This document shows, one piece after another, positions 1 to 5,738 of a stretch of 5,738 nt of DNA (its first letter is position 1; every line of letters starts with the position of its first letter). The position numbers and the translations under genes are program-made. Source of the stretch: Candidatus Altarchaeales archaeon (GTDB lineage: Archaea; Altiarchaeota; Altiarchaeia; IMC4; QMZM01). The stretch lies in assembly GCA_003663175.1 (NCBI GenBank), contig QMZM01000064.1:1-5738 (forward strand). The letters are read 5' to 3'. Below the pieces are notes generated by a model that was not told the origin of the DNA, did no database searches, and worked only from the letters and a program-made list of their open reading frames with translations.

Positions 1-160
1 CCTCCTCCATCAGGTTGATTGAATTTTCAGATATGCTACCAGTCCACTGGAAAACAATTCTTTTGTTCCTATCAATCACGAAGTGTCTCGGGATGGATAC
101 AACACCATACTTTTTGAAGGCATGTAGGAGAAGCCAGGGTAATAGTAAACAACAATAGAG
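1..160 (-). pseudogene. C-terminal remnant of a redoxin/thioredoxin-fold protein (5' end missing)
   Basis: Read on the minus strand from 160 downward, this frame is open to the window edge. From about position 124 it encodes a segment containing YGVVSIPRHFVID, followed by RNKRIVFQWTG. This matches the C-terminal half of redoxin/AhpC-TSA/TlpA-like thioredoxin folds: a Y-G-V lead-in, a proline in the cis-Pro position (S-I-P), a strand ending in I-D, a turn, then I-V-F. The frame is closed upstream by TAA at 161-163. It has no ATG before the match, and the 13 or so preceding residues do not resemble a redoxin. No CxxC active site was found in any minus-strand frame between here and 434. The gene therefore seems truncated or frameshifted at its 5' end, with its 3' end left of the window. 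The family call rests on about 40 residues. A frameshifted but recent gene is the main alternative. Confidence 0.5.
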
Positions 161-388
161 TTATTCTATCAGAATCCTTATCAGTGTCAATCTGTTTGTT
201 CCAGAGTGTATCCCTTGTAAAGATTGATATAGGGGGTGGTATGAAATTAATGGAATAAACAGAATGCCAAATTTTCAACCTCCGTTTCCGGAGAGGGAAA
301 CAAGTGATTTACCCACCACTCTTAACAGAATCATCCTGAGTTGCACCACTTTGTGCCTAATCTTTTCCATCGGGGATTAAATTATATC
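161..388. other. intergenic stretch with no recognisable gene
   Basis: No frame on either strand gives a convincing protein. A 68-codon minus-strand frame spans 72-278, but it has no Shine-Dalgarno site, no family resemblance, and overlaps the redoxin remnant in another frame. A 31-codon minus-strand frame at 275-370 also lacks a ribosome binding site. The plus strand has only very short open frames. The only structure seen is the hairpin at 280-301. The stretch could be decayed coding sequence, since it sits upstream of the truncated redoxin frame, but no family signal remains. Confidence 0.5.
280..301 (-). other. small hairpin with GAAA loop (two competing stems)
   Basis: Read as minus-strand RNA, positions 293-280 form CTCCG-GAAA-CGGAG: five Watson-Crick pairs, plus a possible G-U pair, closed by a GNRA-type GAAA tetraloop. 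Overlapping it, 301-284 can form GTTTCC-CTCTCC-GGAAAC (six pairs, six-base loop), and the two stems exclude each other. No T-tract follows on either strand, so it is not a standard rho-independent terminator. It could be a fragment of a structured RNA, or chance. Confidence 0.3.
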
Positions 389-416
389 TTGACAAAATCG
401 TATTTTTATTTATGAC
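389..416 (+). promoter_or_regulatory. sigma-70-type promoter for the two-gene surface operon
   Basis: A perfect -35 box TTGACA lies at 389-394. After a 16-base spacer, TATGAC at 411-416 (4 of 6 to TATAAT) is the best -10 candidate. Transcription would start near 422-424, at the edge of the Shine-Dalgarno site, giving an extremely short leader. The -35 context CTTGACAAA and the spacer length are the same as in the tuf promoter of this window. The -10 is the weak part of the call. Confidence 0.55.
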
Positions 417-423
417 TAAAAAA

Positions 424-429
424 AGGAGG
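424..429 (+). promoter_or_regulatory. Shine-Dalgarno site fixing the start of the large PLC-like gene
   Basis: AGGAGG ends five bases before the ATG at 435. It supports that start over any later in-frame ATG. The signal peptide directly after this ATG agrees. Confidence 0.85.
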
Positions 430-434
430 ATCTT

Positions 435-3400
435 ATGATAAGGTGGTTAAAATCTAAAATAGTAAGGCTTATCTATCTATCTATTTATTTATCATTGCCA
501 GTTTTTTCATTTGGTCCAATGACACATGTATATGTTTCAAGAAATATGAAGGATATCTGGCAGGATTATGACCCTCAATTTTACAACATCCTTTTAGCAT
601 CTGAGACAAATTCAGACGAGACAACATACGAACAGATGGTTCAGAAATTCTATTATATTGGGACAACACTACCAGATATGTTTGATTATCAGGATGCAAT
701 TTCAACACTTCTTTATCATTTGCGTCTATCATTTCTCCTTCTTGGTCCTACTGCATGGGCGCAACTGGAATTGCAGAGACCAAATATATATGTTCAAGGG
801 CACACGGTTGAGAATACACAAACCCGTATAATTTTTATAGATCCACCACCAAATCAGAATATAGTGAAATTAAGGGAGATGGTTGAATATGCAAAAAATC
901 ACAACTGGACACCTTATGAAAAGGCATTGATATATGGTTGTTATGTCCATTGTCTTGAGGATATAATAGCACATATGATATTACAGCCTGGAACATATGG
1001 GTATGGGAGGAACATCGACTCACCAATTCTTATTGACAGGGATATTCTTGGTGCAGGAGAAATGCTTGAAGAGATGTTTACAGAGACGCATATTCCTGAC
1101 TGGAATTTCACACAGTCAATATTATTTTCAGGTTTTGAACATGAACCGGGGATATTTGGAGGGGATTATGTTACACGTAGGACAATGTTTGGATTTTTCA
1201 AGGAGTATAGGGTTGACCCTTTCCCCTGGAACACATATTATATGGGTTTTCAGGATTCAAACTTTGTTCCTGTTCAGAAGTTTGTTGAGGCGGCACAGGC
1301 AGTAGGATATAACATACAGAATCTAACAAGGGAGAGGCTTGAGGCATATATACACGGATGGGGAATAATTCTTTTTGGGGTATATGGGTTTTGTCGTGAT
1401 GGTTCAAATATAGGTGGTATTGCATCACATCCGAATTGGACTCTTTTACAATCATTAAATTATGTTTCAAGTCTTATAGACCAATCTGTTTTTTTCCTTG
1501 ATGGTAGGGCAGAATTAGTTGATAATCTATTATCGGATCTTCTTGCAACATATGTTCTATTAAGACCATTTATAATGACTGCAACTATTCCAGGTCCTCT
1601 CCCTGTAAATATAGGAATCCCTTTCATCTTTCTGCTTGATCAAAAATTATTACAATGTTCAGCATCCCTCAATTTCCCGATTGTGAGTTATATTGAAAAT
1701 CCACAACTGTTTTCAGGTATAAAAAGTTGTCTCACACCTTATCATCCTGAAATAATAGATAAGGTTGAATCTACATTATATTATTATGATTCATATTCAA
1801 CAACAAAAAAACCAAATTATAGAAGCACATATTCAGACCAGATAAATGAGATATTGCATTTTAAAAATTTTATAAAAAGTATGATAAATGGTGGGGATTT
1901 TATATGGTATAATCTTGATGAGGATAGAAATCCATTTAATGTTTTTCATACATCAAGGAAATCTGGTATTCTTGGTGGGATGTGGGATGTTGATTATTCA
2001 AGGGAATATTATTATCAGCCTGGTATATTCAAGATGCATTTTGAGGATAATGGGAATGTTGTTTATACAGGAAAGAACGCTGAACTTGATGTCCCTTCCT
2101 ATGTGAACCTGAGATACGATATAATACCATTTGGCAAGACACTTGTTTTAATTAAAGGTAATAGAGTAGATACTAATGGAATAGAAATAGCCACAATAGG
2201 TATTCAAAATAATAATTATGTTCATCTCAATCTCACATATCCTATAAATCTTTATGAACCGATAAATAATGGGATAGAGGAGATATACTTTGAGGTATGG
2301 ACATACGATAAACAAACAGGTAAAGTTCGTCAGAAGATGCTATCATCTGATTACAGGGAGGGGTATTATTCAACATCTGGCATATACAACAATCCGTTAT
2401 ACAGGGATTCTTTATTCAAGAATGGTAATCCATATAGATTATCAGGTGAAAATCCAATAAGTAATCCAAAGAGATACTGGCCTTATGTGCTTCCGATAAA
2501 TCCCGTTTTAACAAAGATTGCAAGACCTGAAAATCTGAATGCAGAGGTAATAGGGACAGACCCTATCTCTGTTAGATTAACATGGATTGATAAATCAAAT
2601 TATGAGGATCACTATATCCTTGTAAGGGGTGAGTTAGGAAGTGATTACAACTGGTCAGTTGAACTTCCTCAGAATACAACATCATACATAGATACTACTA
2701 TACCAGATTCTTCAAAATCTTATTGGTATAAAATATGTTGTAGGGGCCAGGGTATCTATTCAGAATGGTCAAATCCAGAGACATTGAAGATTGATAAAGA
2801 TCCACCTGTCTTATCATTCGTAACACCATACAATAATTGTGTTATAAAAAAGGGAAATGTGAGAGTAACCTGGGATATACAAGAGGAATTTGCTATGCAT
2901 AGTTGCACATTGTATTATCCTTTAAACAAGAAGATAGGTGTTCCTGGATGGACAAATTATGTTAATGTTCCTTTTGAGTGTGAAGGTATAGGTGGTGAAT
3001 ATAAAATAAGATTAAAAGGGATAGGCAATGCAGGGAATGTAGGATATGCTGAAATAAGAGTTGCGGTATTTGACCCTGAAAACACGAATATGTCAATTTC
3101 TTATACAATATCACCAAACAATTATGTAACTATCACTACATCTAATGGCATTTTTAACAGGGTCTATTCAAGACATTCCAATCTCCTTGTACTACCTTCA
3201 GAACAATCTAAAGAAAAATGGATAATAATTTATGATAATTGTGCACACCCGAGAAATACTTATACAGACCCTCACCAGCTTGGTGGATCTTTTGGTGAAA
3301 GCGCTGAATATTTTGTCTGTTCTTATAGTTGTTCAGATACGGGGCATTTTTCTATGGTCTCAAATATTATATCAACATATAGTATCCCACAATGTCCGTT

Positions 3401-4430
3401 ACTTTATATACTTACAGATACGGGATATGTGTTTGAGAACTCCCTTTTACCAAGATGTGAATATATACAGGAAGATTACACAGATTATTATAAATTTTTG
3501 AATAAACCTAAGGAAGACACGATAGAGCTGCAGATAATAGAAAACAGAGATATAGTATTTATAGACTGCATAAAAATAATCACAGTTGACCATCCAGCAG
3601 GTTTGGATGTTGGAATATTACCAGATGGCGAGATAATATCCTACAAGAAAACAAATGCAAATTACAGGGCAATAGATAATAACGGGAGGGATTGGACAGA
3701 TTTAGTGAAGAGAGAAGGTAAGGGTGAATGGAGGGGAAGAAGGACAGATTGGCTTCTTATAGACTATGAGCCATGGAATTTCTCAAATTACATTATTGCA
3801 ACATTAAGACCAGAAAAGACACCAATAGAGATAGCGATGAATTATGTTTACACAAGGGCAAAGGAAGCGGATTATGTTATATCAGTTCCAGAGACATTAT
3901 TTAAGATAATACCACAGGAAACACTGGGTATAGTTGATTACATAGGTTTCATAAGGAGGCTTCCTGATTCAAATTTAATGATAAAAGAATGTGAAGGGAT
4001 AGAGATACCTGATGAGATAAAAGAGGAAGATGGTGATTATTATGTGATAAGGAAGAACGAGAAGATTTATCTAAGTTTTAAAGAACCTGAAAAGGATAAT
4101 CAGGGATTTGAAAGGGAATATGTGATAAAGATAAAAGGGAGATATGAAAAAGGCGTATTAAAAGCAAGTTTAAACAGAAAGGAAACGAAGAGAATAATAA
4201 AAGATGAATGGTCTGTCTTACCATTATCAAGTTTCATATTTATAAGATACGAGAGCGACAAAGAGAAAAAGATAAATGTGTATATTTACGATATTACAGG
4301 AAGGAGGATAAAAGAAAGTATTTTCAATGTGAATGAGGGTTCAAATGATATAAGGATAGAATGGGCAAAGAAAGGAATATATTTTATAAGGATAGGTGAG
4401 AGGATGGAGAAATGCGTTATTATAAGATAA
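435..4430 (+). CDS. large exported zinc-dependent phospholipase C/GPI-PLD-like protein with FN3/Ig-like modules and T9SS-like sorting tail
   Basis: This 1331-residue protein is probably secreted or displayed on the surface. Residues 1-25 form a signal peptide: basic start, hydrophobic core, likely cleavage after V-F-S25. The mature end F26-G-P-M-T-H31 resembles the N-terminus of the zinc-dependent PLC family (PF00882), which includes GPI-specific phospholipase D. Further family-like ligands are D81 (TLPDMF) and the H172-xxx-D176-xxx-H180 helix; H95 and H307 are possible extra ligands. The likely reaction is hydrolysis of a phospholipid or lipid-anchor phosphoester, but substrate and activity are inferred. 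Residues about 330-695 match nothing I recognise; about 535-665 looks beta-rich. An FN3-like module spans about 697-786 (W717) and an Ig-like module about 788-880. Residues about 885-1255 are unassigned and contain VDHPAGLDVGILPDGEI near 1051-1067. Residues about 1259-1331 resemble a Por/T9SS sorting domain (YDITGRRI at 1285-1292, KKGIYFIRI at 1312-1320). It is far longer than usual PLC family members (a few hundred residues). The start is set by a strong ribosome binding site. Confidence 0.8.
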   Translation: MIRWLKSKIVRLIYLSIYLSLPVFSFGPMTHVYVSRNMKDIWQDYDPQFYNILLASETNSDETTYEQMVQKFYYIGTTLPDMFDYQDAISTLLYHLRLSFLLLGPTAWAQLELQRPNIYVQGHTVENTQTRIIFIDPPPNQNIVKLREMVEYAKNHNWTPYEKALIYGCYVHCLEDIIAHMILQPGTYGYGRNIDSPILIDRDILGAGEMLEEMFTETHIPDWNFTQSILFSGFEHEPGIFGGDYVTRRTMFGFFKEYRVDPFPWNTYYMGFQDSNFVPVQKFVEAAQAVGYNIQNLTRERLEAYIHGWGIILFGVYGFCRDGSNIGGIASHPNWTLLQSLNYVSSLIDQSVFFLDGRAELVDNLLSDLLATYVLLRPFIMTATIPGPLPVNIGIPFIFLLDQKLLQCSASLNFPIVSYIENPQLFSGIKSCLTPYHPEIIDKVESTLYYYDSYSTTKKPNYRSTYSDQINEILHFKNFIKSMINGGDFIWYNLDEDRNPFNVFHTSRKSGILGGMWDVDYSREYYYQPGIFKMHFEDNGNVVYTGKNAELDVPSYVNLRYDIIPFGKTLVLIKGNRVDTNGIEIATIGIQNNNYVHLNLTYPINLYEPINNGIEEIYFEVWTYDKQTGKVRQKMLSSDYREGYYSTSGIYNNPLYRDSLFKNGNPYRLSGENPISNPKRYWPYVLPINPVLTKIARPENLNAEVIGTDPISVRLTWIDKSNYEDHYILVRGELGSDYNWSVELPQNTTSYIDTTIPDSSKSYWYKICCRGQGIYSEWSNPETLKIDKDPPVLSFVTPYNNCVIKKGNVRVTWDIQEEFAMHSCTLYYPLNKKIGVPGWTNYVNVPFECEGIGGEYKIRLKGIGNAGNVGYAEIRVAVFDPENTNMSISYTISPNNYVTITTSNGIFNRVYSRHSNLLVLPSEQSKEKWIIIYDNCAHPRNTYTDPHQLGGSFGESAEYFVCSYSCSDTGHFSMVSNIISTYSIPQCPLLYILTDTGYVFENSLLPRCEYIQEDYTDYYKFLNKPKEDTIELQIIENRDIVFIDCIKIITVDHPAGLDVGILPDGEIISYKKTNANYRAIDNNGRDWTDLVKREGKGEWRGRRTDWLLIDYEPWNFSNYIIATLRPEKTPIEIAMNYVYTRAKEADYVISVPETLFKIIPQETLGIVDYIGFIRRLPDSNLMIKECEGIEIPDEIKEEDGDYYVIRKNEKIYLSFKEPEKDNQGFEREYVIKIKGRYEKGVLKASLNRKETKRIIKDEWSVLPLSSFIFIRYESDKEKKINVYIYDITGRRIKESIFNVNEGSNDIRIEWAKKGIYFIRIGERMEKCVIIR
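470..493 (+). repeat. period-4 tandem repeat (TATC/TATT, six units) inside the signal-peptide codons
   Basis: Six consecutive units read TATC x3, TATT x2, TATC x1. In the coding frame the tract gives IYLS twice (residues 13-20), the hydrophobic core of the signal peptide. Units are four bases long, so gain or loss of one unit would shift the frame of the 1331-residue gene near its start. Only three units in a row are identical, so instability is possible but not shown. Confidence 0.75.
4394..4403 (+). promoter_or_regulatory. internal ribosome binding region for the propeller lipoprotein
   Basis: The purine-rich run AGGTGAGAGG lies in the last codons of the upstream gene, eight bases before the ATG at 4412. 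It is weaker than the AGGAGG sites of the other two genes. With the 19-base overlap this suggests that translation of the second gene depends partly on ribosomes finishing the first. A nearer GGAG at 4406-4409 is too close to the start to be the main site. Confidence 0.5.
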
Positions 4431-5554
4431 TAATTATTTTTATTCTATATTTATGTTCCTGTCCAGGGAAAGAGATAGAGATATATGACCCATTGAAAGA
4501 CCCGAGGAATATCACAAGGAATAAGGGGGTATCAACATCTCCAGAAATAAGTGTTGATAGGAATGGGAATGTATATATTGCATGGATAGATACGGAAAGG
4601 GGGTCTGCCACCTTATATGAGTATGAATTGTTTTATAAAGAAAGGATAAATGGGGAATGGAAGGAGACCGAGATATTGTCTTCAGAGCATTCACTTTTGC
4701 TATACAAGAAGGCACTACTTGTTGATGATAATGGTGATGTTCATATTGTTTATTCAGAGCCAGTATCAGATGTTGAGGTGAGGTCATTTTACAGGATGAA
4801 GAGGAATGGAAATTGGAGCGAGAAATACGATGTTGCAGGAGGAGAGATACTGACAGGAGATCAAGCAAGCATATGTAAGGATGATTTAAATAACATATAT
4901 TTTTATGACCCCTGTTGCTTTACGAAGAAGGTGAATGATGTATGGGGGGAGAAGGTTTATATTAATAGAGGATATAGTAATCCTGATATGTTTGTAGAGG
5001 GTGATGGGAAGGTTCATATAGTTGGAGAAATAGGGATGGAAATAGAGTATATTTATTCACCAGATGGAGGTGGGAACTGGGAAGGTCTTTATCTTTTTCC
5101 AAGGGCATACAATGAATACGATGTAAGGCCGGGTGTTTGTGCTGTAAAGGGTAAGGTTTATGTTGCATGGACAAGGACAAGAGAAGGGAAGATAGCGGGG
5201 ACTTATATCTCTGTTAAAGATACGAACGGTGTATGGAGTGAACCGAAGGAGATAATAGGAGAGGAGACAAAACCACTTGATGTTTTATTGAGGACAGATG
5301 GAGAATATCTTTATTTAATGGAGAACGAGATTATAGATGGGAATTGTGAGTTTATAATCTACAGGATGGATGTTAATACAGGTGAATTAAAAGGGGTAAA
5401 TATCTCAAATACAACCGAGGAAGGGACAACCTCATTGATTGGGTCGTTTGAAGTGAAGAATAACACTATATATTGTGTATGGGCAGAGAAATACGATGAC
5501 TATGAGATTGATATTTTCTATGATGAGATACCTGTATCTGTATTTGATGAGTGA
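4412..5554 (+). CDS. beta-propeller (sialidase/BNR-like fold) surface lipoprotein
   Basis: This 380-residue protein starts with a basic stub, a hydrophobic core and a lipobox L-C-S-C, so Cys17 is the likely lipidated residue and the protein sits on a membrane facing outward. The mature part holds about seven copies of a 40-50-residue unit: P-x-hydrophobic-x-V-D-x-x-G-x-V-Y-I-A-W, a loop, F-Y, then N-G-x-W-x-E and a final strand. Units begin near 43, 98, 151, 190, 239, 287 and 343. The clearest are SPEISVDRNGNVYIAW and RPGVCAVKGKVYVAW; units 3 and 6 are the most divergent. This is the pattern of a seven-bladed propeller of the sialidase/BNR-like type. The last blade seems to lack its outer strand, which the N-terminal D-P-R-N-I-T segment (30-35) may supply. 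No catalytic set of a true sialidase is visible, so binding or scaffolding is as likely as hydrolysis. It overlaps the PLC-like gene by 19 bases, so joint expression is probable. Vicinal Cys168-Cys169 in blade 3 is an oddity. Confidence 0.8.
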   Translation: MRYYKIIIIFILYLCSCPGKEIEIYDPLKDPRNITRNKGVSTSPEISVDRNGNVYIAWIDTERGSATLYEYELFYKERINGEWKETEILSSEHSLLLYKKALLVDDNGDVHIVYSEPVSDVEVRSFYRMKRNGNWSEKYDVAGGEILTGDQASICKDDLNNIYFYDPCCFTKKVNDVWGEKVYINRGYSNPDMFVEGDGKVHIVGEIGMEIEYIYSPDGGGNWEGLYLFPRAYNEYDVRPGVCAVKGKVYVAWTRTREGKIAGTYISVKDTNGVWSEPKEIIGEETKPLDVLLRTDGEYLYLMENEIIDGNCEFIIYRMDVNTGELKGVNISNTTEEGTTSLIGSFEVKNNTIYCVWAEKYDDYEIDIFYDEIPVSVFDE

Positions 5555-5622
5555 AGCTCTATTAGAATAGTAGAAAAATAATTTATAACACTTTTGAAAT
5601 TTCCTTTTTATTTAATTTTAAC

Positions 5623-5650
5623 TTGACAAACTTTGTATTCTTAATATATT
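5623..5650 (+). promoter_or_regulatory. near-consensus sigma-70-type promoter of tuf
   Basis: TTGACA at 5623-5628 is a perfect -35 box. TATATT at 5645-5650 matches TATAAT in five of six positions, with a 16-base spacer. Transcription would start near 5657, leaving a leader of about 23 bases. A strong promoter suits a highly expressed translation factor. In the 68 bases between the stop at 5554 and this promoter I see no GC-rich stem followed by T's, so read-through from the upstream pair is possible. Confidence 0.75.
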
Positions 5651-5666
5651 ACAAACACATAAAAAT

Positions 5667-5673
5667 AGGAGGT
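5667..5673 (+). promoter_or_regulatory. strong Shine-Dalgarno site of tuf
   Basis: AGGAGGT ends six bases before the ATG at 5680. Strength and spacing are close to ideal, and it fixes the tuf start. Confidence 0.85.
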
Positions 5674-5679
5674 AATAAC

Positions 5680-5738
5680 ATGGCAAAGGCAAAGTTTGAG
5701 CGGAAGAAGCCCCATGTTAATGTGGGGACAATAGGGCA
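5680..5738 (+). CDS. tuf: elongation factor Tu, N-terminal fragment (runs off the window)
   Basis: The first 19 codons read M-A-K-A-K-F-E-R-K-K-P-H-V-N-V-G-T-I-G, and the next codon starts CA, as expected for the His of the G-H-V-D-H-G-K-T/S P-loop. This is the near-invariant start of bacterial EF-Tu, the GTPase that delivers aminoacyl-tRNA to the ribosome in the cytoplasm. Only about 5% of the gene is present. It has its own promoter and ribosome binding site, so it begins a new transcription unit and is functionally unrelated to the surface genes upstream. In many bacteria tuf is followed by rpmG-secE-nusG or ribosomal protein genes, but that part is outside the window. Confidence 0.96.
   Translation, partial: MAKAKFERKKPHVNVGTIG

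Noticed and set aside
163..175. Inverted repeat ATTCT-ATC-AGAAT as an operator
   Set aside because: It is five pairs of A/T-rich sequence more than 200 bases from the nearest promoter; chance is the simpler explanation.
72..278. Minus-strand frame of 68 codons
   Set aside because: It has no ribosome binding site, its translation matches nothing I know, and it overlaps in another frame the more convincing redoxin remnant.
275..370. Small minus-strand frame of 31 codons with an ATG at 370
   Set aside because: It has no Shine-Dalgarno site, no signal peptide or membrane segment, and no family resemblance; a frame this short is expected by chance. Another minus-strand frame here ends in D-D-S-V-K-S-G-G with a TAA at 311-309 but is interrupted by a TAG upstream.
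4512..5180. Minus-strand frames opposite the lipoprotein gene
   Set aside because: They are His/Ser/Leu-rich shadows of the propeller repeat with no ribosome sites or protein-like composition.
5559..5572. Possible terminator hairpin (CTAT-TAGA-ATAG) after the lipoprotein gene
   Set aside because: The stem is only four A/T-rich pairs and is not followed by a T-tract, so it is too weak to call.

Overview
The window is AT-rich and reads mostly left to right. It suggests a Gram-negative-type bacterium of a poorly cultivated lineage. The first large protein ends in a segment like the type IX secretion (Por) C-terminal sorting domain, and the second gene starts with a lipoprotein signal. Arginine is mostly AGG/AGA and isoleucine often ATA, as in many thermophiles. 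This combination fits candidate division WOR-3 and relatives, or more loosely the Bacteroidetes/FCB group. The assignment is inferred from style, not from a marker gene.

Positions 1-388 hold no intact gene. The minus strand at the left edge carries the C-terminal part of a thioredoxin-fold (redoxin/TlpA-like) protein. It has no start codon and no CxxC segment, so it looks like a decayed or truncated gene running out of the window to the left. The rest of this stretch is apparently non-coding, apart from a small hairpin with a GAAA loop on the minus strand.

Positions 389-5554 look like one two-gene transcription unit. A TTGACA promoter lies almost against a strong Shine-Dalgarno site. Gene 1 (435-4430, 1331 aa) is a large exported protein: signal peptide, zinc-dependent phospholipase C/GPI-PLD-like domain, a long unassigned middle, an FN3 and an Ig-like module, another unassigned beta-rich part, and a T9SS-like sorting tail. 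Its signal peptide is encoded partly by a period-4 tandem repeat that also spells IYLS twice. Gene 2 (4412-5554, 380 aa) overlaps gene 1 by 19 bases and encodes a lipoprotein predicted to be a seven-bladed beta-propeller. Together they look like a co-expressed cell-surface pair: one putative lipid or phosphoester hydrolase and one membrane-anchored propeller of unknown ligand.

Positions 5555-5738 hold a short AT-rich gap without a convincing terminator, a near-consensus promoter, a strong ribosome binding site and the first 19 codons of tuf (elongation factor Tu). This housekeeping gene continues beyond the right edge.
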